Source of the DNA: Rhexocercosporidium sp. MPI-PUGE-AT-0058
Lineage: Eukaryota; Ascomycota; Leotiomycetes; Helotiales
Reading direction: 5' to 3'
NCBI GenBank assembly: GCA_020746875.1
Contig: JAGTJL010000015.1
Coordinates: 124,001 to 188,000, forward strand
DNA: 64,000 bases
Shown: piece by piece, positions 32,939-44,838 of the stretch
How positions within the stretch are numbered: position 1 is the first letter of the stretch
How the letters are laid out: every line of letters starts with the position of its first letter
Notes under the pieces: generated by a model
The model's database searches: none
Told to the model about the DNA's origin: nothing
What the model saw: only the letters and a program-made list of their open reading frames with translations
Program-made: the position numbers and the translations under genes

Positions 32939-35900
32939 ATGGACGGATCCAATGGAGTACCCATTCATCATGGGCGGCGAAGTAGCTCTCGCGCAGCTCG
33001 CCCTGTCAATATGCATGGGCAGATGTACAGGAGAGACTCCAATCTCTCCACCACCAGCTTCATGGACGAGGTAGAAATGGCCCAGGACGAGATGTTTGCA
33101 GGTCCCATGGGCGAGAGTGTGCCGACAAGTGTATCCTCCTTTGCCCATCGCAGAGGCCGGGCAGATTCGACCACAAGCTTTACATACTACCAGGACGACG
33201 ATGACGATCCTCTCCCGCCTTCGGAAGATGATAGTGCAATATTAGACGATGAGTCCGAGCTACACTTTGAGGAAGAAGAGGGTTCTACAGACTTGGAGGC
33301 GGATGAGTTATCAGTCATGAGAAGGTCATCTTCAGGGGCACACTCTCGAACGTCAGTACACGACCGCCTACTTAGGAGCGACAGTGCAAGAACGGAGGGG
33401 AGCGTTCTGGGGCGTGGGCATCGGACGAGTCAGAAGATTTACATCGTGACAGAAGATCTTACCATAGTGGTGGCTGGATTTCGAACATCTACCGTTGGAT
33501 TTGCCATATATTTCACCATTTGCCTCCTTACTGCTGGACTTGGATATCTACTGCTTCGTTGGCTCCCTCGGTGGCAAGTACGTCTTGTTGGTTCGCCATG
33601 TCCCTTGCGTGACTGTACTTGGGTTGTGATTGAAGTAAGTATATACCCTGTGTCTCTCTGTGCCCGCAAATTTTTTCCATTTCAAGTATCCTCGTTGTAG
33701 ATGGGCGTTAGTCTGGACTATTGGGAAATGGTTGTGAAATATGCTAATTCCTGTAGAACCAATGGGGAGAATTCGTTGTCCAAGATGTCGAATCCAAGGA
33801 CTATGGCCGGCCACTATCGACTGTCTTTGGGGCATCCCAAAGTAAATATGTTGTGTCATACGATGAAGATGATGATCCTATTATTGATGATCTTCGAATC
33901 GTCGATTACAGATACATGCGGTTCTCGTTCAACCCGTTGAAGGATAAATTCATGCTTTGCAACAGCTGGAAGGACCCTACCTGGACTGATGTGAAAGCCA
34001 TTCGGGCTGGAATTGACGGCGATGAAAAGGAGAGCCGTGAACTAGTGTTCGGGAAGAACATGATTGATATCAAGCAGAAAACAATTCCACAGCTCTTGCT
34101 GGACGAGGTGCGCTATCAAAGCTCTGTTCTCATGTGTCTGCTAACCCATAAAGGCATTCCACCCCTTCTATGTGTTCCAGATAGCTAGTTTGCTTCTCTG
34201 GTCTGTTGATGAGTATTACTACTATGCGGCCTGCATTTTCTTCATCTCTGTTGTGAGCATAACTACAACACTTATCGAAACACGTTCTGTAAGTGTGCCG
34301 ACCTTCCCAAATCTAATCACTTATTGACATTAGTAGACGATGAAAAGACTTCGAGAAATATCCAAGTTCGATTGCGATATTCGTGTGCTTCGAAACGGAT
34401 TTTGTAGGTCTGCTCACCCTTTTATTGGTGACAGTTGCTGATTTAATTCAGGGAGATATGTTCCATCGAGTGAGCTTGTTCCTGGAGATGTTTATGAAGT
34501 TACAGATCCAGCCTTGACGCAGTTTCCCTGCGACAGCATTCTGCTAGCCGGCGACTGCATTGTCAATGAGAGCATGTTAACAGGTAAGAGATCCGTTGCA
34601 ATTTAATTTGTTTGAAGCTGACCTTTCAGGTGAATCTGTTCCAGTCTCCAAAGTGCCAGCCAATGATGAATCGCTGGCAGCCCTCAACTTAGCCGCTTCA
34701 TCTGTTGCCCCTGAATTAGCGAGGAATTTCCTGTTCTGTGGAACGAAGATTATCCGTGCCAGACGACCACAAGATGACAAAGACGATGAGGCCGTGGGAC
34801 TTGCCATGACGGTACGAACTGGATTCAACACTACCAAAGGAGCTCTTGTCCGATCCATGCTTTTTCCTAAGCCGTCCGGGTTCAAGTTCTACAGAGACTC
34901 TTTCCGCTATATCTCTGTCATGGGTGGAATTGCCATGCTCGGCTTTGTGGCATCATTTATCAATTTCGTTCGCTTAGACCTGGCTTGGCATTTGATCTTT
35001 GTTAGAGCACTGGATTTAATAACGATTGTTGTGCCTCCTGCTCTTCCAGCTACTTTGACAATTGGCACGAATTTCGCTCTTACGCGACTCAGGAAGAAGC
35101 AGATCTTCTGCATCAGTCCCCAGAGAGTCAATGTTGGAGGTAAAATCGACATCATGTGCTTTGACAAGACTGGAACCCTCACAGAGGATGGTTTGGACGT
35201 CCTAGGCATCCGTGTTGCACAGAGACCAGCAAATCGATTCAGCGATATCCTCTCCGATGCTCTGTCACTGCTTCCAGGCGCCGCATATGAACGCGATCCC
35301 ACAATCGAGTACGATTCCCATAAAGCTGCACTTTATACCATGGCCACCTGCCACTCTTTACGAGTTGTGGATGGTGAGCTTATGGGAGATCCTCTGGATC
35401 TAAAAATGTTCGAGTTCACGGGATGGTCCTTTGAGGAAGGCGAGCAAACGGGTGGTGACGCTGATGAAGAGGAGCAGGGTGGCCTTTCGCCATCAATTGC
35501 AAGACCACCTCCAGGAATGGAATACGATCTGGATGATAACGAAAATCCACAGAACGCAAGCGTAAGTCAAATGTTGATTGATCCTATAAAGATCCCCCGC
35601 TGACAAAATTCATAGAGGTCTCCAATAGAGTTAGGTGTTTTGAAGTCTTTCGAATTCGTCTCCCAGCTTCGAAGAGCAAGTGTTATAGTTCGAAACTTTG
35701 GTTCTCCAGGCTGCGAAATCTATGTAAAGGGGGCTCCAGAATGCATGAAAGATATCTGCAAACCTGAAAGCTGTAAGACACCCTCATTCCCATAATTTGT
35801 TGTGTCTGTACTGATCGACCCGCCACAGTTCCAAGTGATTACGAGGATCTTCTCGCGTACTATACTCATCGAGGGTTTCGTGTCATTGCTGTTGCTACTA

Positions 35901-37765
35901 AGCACATCGTTAAGCTGAACTGGGTAAAGGTCCAGAAAATGAAGCGTGATGAGGCGGAGTCAGACCTGAACTTCATCGGATTCATTATCTTTGAGAACAA
36001 GTTGAAGCCAACCACGGGAGGCGTCCTTGACGAGCTTACTGCGGCTGGCATCAGGAAGGTTATGTGTACCGGCGACAACATCCTCACAGCCATCAGCGTT
36101 GCCAGGGAATGCAATCTGATTGATAAAACAGCACACTGCTTTGTCCCTCATTTTACCGAAGGTATGACCCTCCGGATTTCCGTGAAATTGGCGTTACTAA
36201 CTTGATTCAGGCGACTTTCAAGACCCCAAAGCTGTTTTGAAGTGGGAGAGCATAGATAACAATATCTTTACGCTGGACGAGAACACTCTCATTGTGAGTT
36301 TCCATTTTCGTCGCATATACTCGTGCTGATTTTTGTAGCCATTGCCACCACCAGTAGAAGGAGATGCATCACTTCCATACGATATTTCCAATCTTCGAAA
36401 CTACTCGTTGGCAGTGAGTGGAGACGTGTTCAGGTGGATCATCGATTTTGCCCAACCGGAGGTCTTGCAAAGGGTTTGTGATACTCATTCGCCAAACTAT
36501 CAGCCCCGACTAACAGAGGTAGATGCTCGTATGCGGCCAGGTTTTTGCGAGAATGTCTCCGGATGAGAAGCATGAGCTGGTCGAGAAGCTACAGAGCATA
36601 GATTACTGTTGTGGTTTCTGTGGTGATGGAGCGAACGACTGTGGTGCTCTGACTGCAGCAGATGTTGGCATCTCACTCTCGGAGGCAGAAGCGTCTGTAG
36701 CAGCTCCTTTCACAAGTCGTGTTTTTGACATTACTTGTGTCCCAGAAGTCATCCGGTATTTCCCCCCGCTTCTCTCTCATATCCCCAAGGATGCTAATAT
36801 GACTCCCAGGGAGGGTCGCGCTGCTCTAGTAACCAGCTTCAGCTGCTTTAAGTACATGAGTCTTTACTCGGCCATTCAGTTTACATCCGTCAGTTTCCTC
36901 TATGCATCAGCATCGAATCTCGGGGACTTTCAGGTACGTTACTTTCGCCCCGCTTACCAATATCCCTGCTAAACCGAGGCCAGTTTCTGTTCATCGATCT
37001 CCTTTTGATCCTCCCAATTGCCATATTCAGTAAGTCTTATCGATCAGTCAAAGACGACGCCTTACTAATGCCCGATTAGTGGGTTGGACCGGGCCATTCC
37101 CAGTTCTGGGTCAAAAGCGGCCAACAGCGAACCTAGTCTCACGCAAAGTTTTGACACCTCTCCTTGGGCAGATTGTCATTTGCATCTTGATTCAAGCTGT
37201 TGCATTCCAAGCTGTTCGAAGGCAACCATGGTAAGTGCTCAACTCGGTTAATGAACGGAGCGACATTAACAGATCTAGGTTCATTCCTCCCCATCTCAAC
37301 AAGGAGAAATCGAATGTGGAAAACTCGGAGAACACAAGTCTCTTCCTGGTTTCATGCTACGAGTACATTCTCGCTGGAATTGTCCTGAGCGTGGGCCCAC
37401 CTTTCCGCCAGTCAATGTCACATAATTGTAAGCCACTCCCTTCGATAAGCAGAGCGCCGAATTGACAGACAGTAGTACCATTCGTCGTCACGATTGTCGT
37501 CGCATTGCTCGTCTCATCCTACCTGCTCTTCGATCCATCAGCAGGCGTAGCAAAGTTCATGCAATTGACCAAGATGGACTGGGACTTCAAGACATTTATC
37601 TTGATTCTGGGAGTTGGTTATGTCGCGATAGCATGGACCTCTGAGCATTACGTGTTCCCCAGACTGGCGAAATACCTAGGGGTGGTGAAGACATATGTCT
37701 CTCGCAAGCCCAAGCCCCGTAAGGTGTACAAGGTTGTGCTGGAAGGAATGCGCACTCTTCAATAG
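32939..37765 (+). CDS. YPK9: P5B-type ATPase (YPK9/ATP13A2 family)
   Basis: Vacuolar/lysosomal P-type ATPase; the P5B group exports polyamines and protects against heavy-metal stress. Sixteen exons: 32939-33634, 33757-34107, 34154-34288, 34337-34403, 34452-34583, 34630-35561, 35616-35772, 35829-36161, 36211-36293, 36339-36473, 36523-36755, 36810-36933, 36984-37029, 37080-37230, 37279-37427, 37476-37765; 1337 residues. A ~165-residue acidic disordered N terminus precedes a membrane hairpin. TGES actuator loop in [11 protein letters not shown]; the TM4 signature [16 protein letters not shown] marks P5B (P5A has PPELP); catalytic Asp639 in [20 protein letters not shown] nucleotide loop; hinge [10 protein letters not shown]. 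The intron at 36756-36809 is 54 nt and stop-free. ATG at 32939 is in a good context (GCCATGG). Confidence 0.96.
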
Positions 37766-38083
37766 CAGTAACATAAGGTGAAGGGTGGTATTGTATATAT
37801 AGATACCATGTAGAAAATATGGAAAACATATTTAACACTTGAAGTCTGTGACGTAGCGCACCGGGCTAGTGATTTTTGAAGATGTCGAGTTCGCCTAATT
37901 GCGATGCAGTTACGGCAAACGACAACTACTACATGAGATGATACACCATCGCGCTTTGATCCCGGCTTTTAGAATCTCAAACTGTTTGTACTCCTCTCAA
38001 CAGCTTACTAGAGTGCTCAATCTTAAATAACTTGTCACATTCTATCTATATATAAATTCGAGAGTTCCCTTGATTGCGCAACC
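37766..38083. promoter_or_regulatory. Intergenic region YPK9 / methyltransferase
   Basis: 318 nt containing the YPK9 3' end and the promoter of the next + strand gene. Confidence 0.55.
38047..38056 (+). promoter_or_regulatory. TATA-like element upstream of methyltransferase
   Basis: TATATATAAA lies 27 nt before the ATG at 38084. If it works as a TATA box the 5' UTR would be very short. Confidence 0.4.
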
Positions 38084-39321
38084 ATGAACTACGGTATGAT
38101 CTTATGTTCTGCACAGCTTCACAACAACTAAAATCCCACAGACTGGATTCTGGATGGAGGATACCTCCCCAATGCCGTAATCCGAATAGGAATCCGCCGT
38201 CAACTAGCAGATCGTATCAGAATCATCCAGACTACCTCTCTTGAAGAGGAGTACAAGCGTAAGATGAGCTATGTCGAGCTACTCCGAAGTCGACCGATCG
38301 CTATTGAGACGGCCACTGCCAACGAGCAGCATTATGAGGTCGGAACTGGCGTTCTCGCAGCATGTTTAGGTCCACGGATGAAGTACTCGTGTTGCTTGTA
38401 TCCGAAGGGTGGTGAAACGCTTGCTCAAGCTGAGATTGCTATGCTTGAGACGTATGTCAAGAAAGCTCAATTGAAGGACGGAATGAGCATTTTGGATCTT
38501 GGGTGAGTTTGAATCGGGAAACAATGGCCGGAAGTTCCCACTGATTCGAAAATTAGATGTGGCTGGGGATCAGGAGCACTTTATTTCGCGGAGGTTCTAC
38601 CTAATTCCAAGATCACTGCTTTCTCCAATTCGAGAACTCAGAAGATCTACATTGATTCTAAAGCCAAGGAGAAAGGTCTCAAGAATTTGACGGTCATCAC
38701 GGGCAATGTGGTTGATTACGAGTTTGAGAAGGAGAGCTTCGATCGTGTTGTCTCCATTGAGGTAAGTGTTACGTAGTCCACCACGTAATAATTACACACT
38801 GATGTTCTGTAGCTCTTCGAGCACATGAAGAACTATGAACTTCTCATGGCCAAGGTTTCCCGTGCTCTCAAGCCAGCCGGAAAGCTATTCGTCCACATCT
38901 TCGCCCACAAGACCACTCCATATGACTTCGAGGAGGGCTGGATGAGCACGCACTTCTTCTCTGGAGGAACGATGCCTTCTGCTGATCTGCTGTTATTCTT
39001 CCAAAAGGATCTGAAACTAGAGACTCAATGGTGGGTTTCTGGCAAGCACTATGCCAAGACCTGCGAGGTATGCCTCACTCCCACTCTCTTGGTTTGATAC
39101 TTGAAGCTAAACTCGAGATCCAGGATTGGTTGTCCACAATGACTGCAAATAAGAAACAGATCTGGCCACATCTGACCGAGACCTATGGAGAGAAGGACAC
39201 TGCAATGTGGTACTACAGATGGCAGATCTTCTACATGGCGTGTGCAGAGCTGTTCGCGTATGAAGGGGGAGACACATGGGGAGTAACCCATTACTTGTTC
39301 GAGAAGCCCAGCGCCAAATAG
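38084..39321 (+). CDS. SAM-dependent methyltransferase, coclaurine N-methyltransferase/CFA synthase-like
   Basis: Member of the Mycolic-acid/CFA-synthase methyltransferase family in its eukaryotic coclaurine-N-methyltransferase-like branch; substrate in fungi unknown. Exons 38084-38093, 38142-38502, 38557-38761, 38813-39067, 39124-39321; 342 residues. The first exon is only 10 nt (ATG AAC TAC G). SAM-binding motif I is [17 protein letters not shown], formed exactly across intron 2; then [16 protein letters not shown], the [16 protein letters not shown] segment and the CFA-family [20 protein letters not shown]. The C terminus [19 protein letters not shown] and [20 protein letters not shown] are the family's typical ending. 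It follows YPK9 on the same strand and is convergent with the NDUFB2-type gene. Confidence 0.92.
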
Positions 39322-39521
39322 AATAGCATCCATATATAGAAGCTCAGCATGATAGAATCCCAATTGATCGTTCCCGGTGCATTGTCTTTCCGTATGTACA
39401 GTGTATCTTTCACCCGTAATCCCGAGCCTCCTTCGAGGTATCGTTCCAAAGCGGTCCTCTACGCCATCGTCAACTGCTCAATCTCACAATCCCTCCCAGT
39501 CTTCCCGCCGTTTCGAATTAT

Positions 39522-39789
39522 TCAATGGTCCCATGGGTGCTTCCAGCCGAGTAACGCAGGTCCTGTTCGTGGGTTAGTGTGTGAATTCCGTGCGTGGGGA
39601 GCTCTAGATATTCTACCATCTTTCTTCGCCCGGTACATCAACTACACAGAAAGTTAGTGTATGAAAATTGAGGATTTTCAAGACAGAGGCACTTACAAAG
39701 AACCACATCGAGGCACCGAGACCTGTAGCTGCGAATCGATATAGAGGTCGAACTGGAGGAATCTGGACGGGGTGTTTGCCAGCAGCCAT
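39522..39789 (-). CDS. Mitochondrial complex I accessory subunit, NDUFB2-type
   Basis: Small single-helix accessory subunit of respiratory NADH:ubiquinone oxidoreductase. Exons 39697-39789, 39617-39641, 39522-39562; 52 residues. The mature-looking sequence is AAGKHPVQIPPVRPLYRFAA, a membrane helix GLGASMWFFLMYRAKKDG, and the strongly conserved ending GPALLGWKHPWDH, which is restored only by splicing out 39563-39616. That intron is 54 nt with no stop in frame. Two in-frame ATGs are possible (39801 and 39789); the second is preferred because MAAGKHP fits the family. The ending recurs in complex I subunits of fungi and animals. Confidence 0.9.
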
Positions 39790-40414
39790 TTTCCTGCTCA
39801 TTGGGTCAGCTCAATGCGACTCAGCAGACCAATTATAAACAGGAGAGCACGACAATAGTGGTATAGAATAAAGCCCAGCAGAACAACGGGGATTTACTAA
39901 CGCTGATGAACCTTCGAGGTACAATTGAATGGGATAGACTGAGGGGGTTTAATCGCGTTACCGTTGGATGTTGAAGTATATACGCTAGGGTAAATATGTC
40001 CGGAAGGTTAATCCGTTCCGACCTGCATGAGAGGAGCTCAGGCTTGGGCTCGATGTGCTGAAGTCGATCCCCGACATTGCGAAGAATAAATTCATTCGAT
40101 TCTACCTCTTGTCCTCAAGGACGATCTGATAATCTACCATTGTCAGTAGCAGCGCCCAGCGCAATACGAAATGCAAGACTCGGGAATATAGATCACGACC
40201 GGTGACTCGTCCTGCGGCAATTCTTCTGCCATTCTAGCATCATCTAGCACCAGACTCAGAGAACCCTCTTGTCTCCCCCGCATCAGTCGATGAGCGAGTG
40301 CGCCGATTTCTAGTCGCAAACTTGCGCATCCAACATCTTTCAGCTCATCCTAGCTGCGATATTCGAATATTACCCAAATCGAACCGCATACAGGGACGAG
40401 CTCCAGCCTCCAGG
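39790..40414. promoter_or_regulatory. Head-to-head region NDUFB2-type / BUR1
   Basis: 625 nt between divergent start codons. No coding sequence; expected to hold both promoters and possibly a 5' UTR intron of the small gene. Confidence 0.55.
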
Positions 40415-42307
40415 ATGGCAACTCCAGTCCACGCTGGTAGCCCACAGAGCAACGGCATTTCCTCGACCGCATTCGCGCTCCAGCATATACGCGATTCCAG
40501 TAAATTCATCGGCTGCTCCAAGATCACCGATTATGAGATGTTGGGAAAGCTTGGAGAGGGAACATTCGGAGAGGTTCACAAGGCCAGATCAAAAAAAACG
40601 GGCGCCATCTTCGCGCTGAAGAAGATCCTGATGCACAATGAGAAGGACGGCTTTCCGATCACGGCCCTCCGAGAAATCAAGCTCTTGAAGCTCTTGTCGC
40701 ATCCCAATATTCTGAAGCTGGAGGAAATGTCTGTGGAGCAGCATCACAAGCCGGTCGATAAGAGGAAACGAGCTATCATGTACATGGTAACTCCATACAT
40801 GTCCCACGATCTTTCTGGCCTTTTGGAAAACCCACAAGTCAAGCTACAGGAATCGCATATCAAATGCTATATGCTGCAATTGCTAGAGGGAGTACGATAT
40901 CTACACAATGAGAACATCCTCCACAGAGATATGAAGGCTGCGAATCTTCTGATCGACAACAAAGGCACTCTGCAGATTGCGGATTTCGGTTTAGCACGAC
41001 ATTATGACGAGGAAGTTCCAGTTGCTGGCAGGGGTGGAGGCACAGCCTATCGGGATTACACCACGCTGGTGGTTACTCGTTGGTATAGGCCTCCAGAGCT
41101 CCTGTTACACTTGAGAAGATATACAACTGCAATCGATTTATGGGGAGTGGGGTAAGTCCGCCCATGTTCTGCAATATTTGCGATACTGAGACGGGTACAG
41201 CTGTGTCTTCGGAGAAATGCTCGTTGGAAAACCTATCCTCTCTGGGGACAGTGATCCAAACCAGCTCAAGATCATCTTTGACTTGATGGGAAGTCCGACA
41301 GAGGAGAATATGCCAGAATTCAGATCGTTACCGGGAGCTGAGGGTCTACACATTCCACACCACCCCTCGACTTTAGCACAACGTTTCAAACCGTAAGTTT
41401 CCGTTCTTCAACTAGCATTTGCGATCTAACAAGCCATAGATTTGGTTCTGGGGCGATTTCTCTGTTGAATGAGTTACTGAAGCTCGATTGGAAGAAGCGG
41501 ACCAATGCAATCGATGCGCTGAAGCACCCTTACTTCCGTACTGAACCACTTCCTGCCAAACCTGGAGACCTGCCAACGTTTGAGGATTCTCACGAGCTGG
41601 ATCGGAGAAAGTTCCGCAGTCAAAAAGCAGCCCCTCCTCCTGCGCCAAAGGGTGGTACCGTTGGGATGGGTCCTGCCGGAGGTTGGGGAGGTGAACCAGG
41701 GAATGGGCCCTATGGCAATGGAGATTCACATAACGGAAATCGACATCATAATGGCAACCGACATCCTCAAGGCGGTTATCGGAATGGCGTACCTCCACCG
41801 CCACCCCAGGAAGAGCGCAGACCAGCTTGGCAAAGACCACGCGATGATCATCGACCGGATACTAGACTTCCTCCCAGACCTCCACCACCAGCAGATTACA
41901 GGTATGATGGGCCAAGGGATGGGGGAAGAGACGGCGGGAGAGACAGTGGAAGAGATGGTGAGCGTCGAGATGGCTACCGATCAACATCTCGCGACATTGA
42001 CAGGCCGTCAAGAAGTAGGGGTGGCCCACCAAATATCGATACCTACATCCCTAGTTACGGACCTGATAGCGGTCGACCTCCAAGGGAAAGAGATGACCGA
42101 TCACGTGAGGATCGAGGACCACGAGAAGACCGGCCGAGAAGACATGATCGTGAGGATCGTCGGCATGACAGAGACCGAGATGGTGGTAGACTTGACTACG
42201 ACGAACGAAGCCGCAGCGGACGAACACGCAGTCGAAGTCGAAGTCCAATCCGAGACCGCGATAGAGACCGAGAACGTGAACGGGAGCGCGATGTCTACCG
42301 TAGATAG
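40415..42307 (+). CDS. BUR1: BUR1/SGV1-type cyclin-dependent kinase (CDK9 homologue)
   Basis: Transcription-elongation kinase that, with its cyclin Bur2, phosphorylates the RNA polymerase II C-terminal domain linker and Spt5. Exons 40415-41151, 41201-41392, 41440-42307; 598 residues. Kinase domain: GEGTFGEV (47-54), ALKKI, the [12 protein letters not shown] helix in place of PSTAIRE, catalytic HRDMKAAN (170-177), [11 protein letters not shown] (190-), a long Gly-rich T-loop segment, then [18 protein letters not shown]. The tail of ~240 residues is a P/G-rich then RD/RS-rich low-complexity region (for example [20 protein letters not shown]) ending [13 protein letters not shown]. The ATG at 40415 is preferred; the upstream frame has no ATG. 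Confidence 0.95.
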
Positions 42308-44838
42308 GTTCGGGTGTCAAATTTGAGGACTCTGGGGAGCTATGTGGATGGAAACGACAGATATCTAGCTAGTTTAGTGGGCGTAAGGATACCTAGGGTT
42401 TGTAATAGCACTGGAGACTGGCTTGGCTTGCGAGATTTGGTTGGCATGGCGTTTGGTCGGTTAGCTGTGGCAATATCAGCCAGCTTGCATGGGTGCTGAT
42501 GTGAGACAGACTACTTGCAGATGATATGATAAATTTGAGAATAACTGGACACTACTGCAGTGTTTGTTTGTTTATCTGTTCTTGTTCAATAGATTGATGG
42601 GGTGTGGTTTGATGACATGTAGTCTGTTGCCTCAGTCGAACCGAGCACTTCTAGTTCTCTCAATTAGGCATTCGATTTCTCCCAATATCCTACAACAACC
42701 TACAAAGACCTACAGGAACCTCCAACAACTTACAGCAACCTCAAATGTAAAAACTTTGGGGCACATGTGCATATTACCAATCCCCAAGTAAACAGACACG
42801 ATCCCCTCATCAATACAGAACCCAGTCAGCATGAACAGTACAACACGCGGACGATACGTTGATCCTCATCGACTTCCCTCCCTGGCTACCAAATTTTCGA
42901 ACCTTTGAAGGATTGCTTGCACATCTTCACAAAGCCAAAAATAAAAACTCACTACAGCTAATAAATTCCTAGCTAATTCACAGACAGGTAATCAACACAA
43001 ATACTCTTCCATCCTTCTTGTGACATTGCAGGCAAAACGCCTGCGCTGAATAGATGCCAGCTAAATGACCAGCGAAGAAGGAGGAAGAAATTAAATACCA
43101 ATCAGAAACTCAACGCTTTTCTCATCCCGAGCCATCGAAACATTCAGCCTCCCGAACTACCGCTCCGCCAAATTCCAAAAGTAAACAACTAGGATGCAAA
43201 TCTCGAAGCTTCGACGTCACACAAAACTCCGCTACTAGTCAAGTCTCATTCCTCTCTCCGCACATAAATCGTCGACCCTAGCGTTTATCTTCCCCTTCGA
43301 AAGATTCCTCACTCTCACTCCCACTCCCACTCTTCTCATTTACACTCACACCTCCCTTTCATCCGAATAACTTTCCCAGATTTCTTCGTACATTGGAAAT
43401 AGAACTCTTCTTTTGCGCGGCGATGGGAGTCGGAAGAGGATTTTTGGAGGGTTGGGTCACACCTTGTGGGGATGAAGGTTTAGCAGGTCAGTTTTCTAGG
43501 TTGATTAGGTTAAATGTGAGCGAAAATTGGGGGGTGGAGGATGGAGGGTGGAGAAAAGAGTCAAAGGGGGGAGAAAGAGAGAAGAAGGATATATAGGATG
43601 AGTTTAGAAGTCCTGCATCTGCAGGATGGGTTTGGGCAGATTTGATAGAACTCGGTACACATTTGAGGCATGTGGATGTTTTCTTCTCTGCGTTCCTATC
43701 TCTGTTTTCTCCTCGCTGTAAGAGAAGGCAAAGCGTGTGTGTTTTATTGCTTGAGGTTGACGTTGTGAATGCCTTCTGTTGTTTGTCTCGCTTTTGTGTA
43801 TGTGCGAGAGTGCTTTGAGGTCTTGCGAAGGACTCTTTTAGTCTGTGTCTTCTTGAATAAAGGGAAAGCTGGAGTCCAAACTAAGCGTTATATACAAGTA
43901 AAGTGTTGTTATTCATCAACTCAGCTATTCGGAGAGTCTGGAGGCTTCTGTTGGGGAGCTGTGAATCACAAAAGTAATCCTTAGATATAGATTCACTCAT
44001 TCACTCATAAGAGAGGTAAAAAGGAACTCACTGGGTGATTAAACTTTTTCTATCGGCCAGGGGCAAAAGGCTTTGAATGGGCATTGATCAAGCGATCAAA
44101 GCAGAGCTGTGAAGATTTTTCACAAGAGGATTGAAAAAGGATGGGTCGACGTAAATGTTCCCTCAGTAGTTGGCTGCATCTCTATGGAAAGGTGCAGTAT
44201 TCTCGGCCAAGAAACATTCATTTGCTGACTCAAAACCGCCCACGAATTCCCCGTACACTTATATCTAGCATCCGTATTTGTTTTACTCGATGTACTTCCA
44301 TCAGCACCAGCCCTGCGTCCTAACTTCTAGGCGCGAGAGGGAAAGGGCTGAGATTGGCCCCCTTGTAGGGCGGGGAGAATATGGAAAAAGGCATTCGTTG
44401 CCGACAATCACCATTTGCTTTGACAAATATTTGTTGTTTGTTACCTCGCTTCAACAAGCGAGAACCCTCGTTCTTGACCCTCGTCTAACAAAGCCGCTGC
44501 TAGGTTCAAAACAGACTCACATAAAAGGAGTTAGGCTCAGCAGTCATGGATTGAATGAACTGTGCCAGAGACTCGTACGAGAGATTCAAGAGGTGTCTTA
44601 AGGCTTTGAATTCTGTAGCGCGTAGGTCTCAATGTCAGGATCAGGAAAGAAGTCCGTCCCCACACGGTAGAGTTATCATTTATGTCTAGATAGGTACCTT
44701 GATATAGCCTCCATATGAAAGTCCAAGGGAATCCTTCGACACCTAACCTCGATCAACAAATCCAAACAAACACCATTCTCTTCTGAAGGAAATTCGTCTC
44801 GTCTCATTTTGTCAGATCCAAACGCCAATAATTTAGCC
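42308..44838. other. Intergenic region BUR1 / S53 peptidase (2.5 kb)
   Basis: Both flanking genes end here (convergent). Contains the 10-nt-period repeat at 42690-42739 and pyrimidine-rich DNA around 43290-43380. Short frames such as 43393-43596 and 43769-43984 have no family resemblance. Confidence 0.6.
42690..42739. repeat. Decanucleotide tandem repeat (consensus CTACARCAAC)
   Basis: Five tandem 10-nt units with an exact 10-nt period and a few substitutions: CTACAACAAC, CTACAAAGAC, CTACAGGAAC, CTCCAACAAC, TTACAGCAAC. About 380 nt after the BUR1 stop. Confidence 0.85.

Noticed and set aside
37840..37920. tRNA-like sequence after YPK9
   Set aside because: Fragments resemble an A-box and T-loop, but the T-arm consensus and acceptor-stem pairing are missing; no tRNA gene in the window could be supported.
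41580..42326. 248-codon frame overlapping the BUR1 tail in the next reading frame
   Set aside because: It is stop-free because the RD/RS-rich region is built of GAN/CGN codons that shift to ATG/GAG-like codons; its composition mirrors the repeat and it has no family resemblance.
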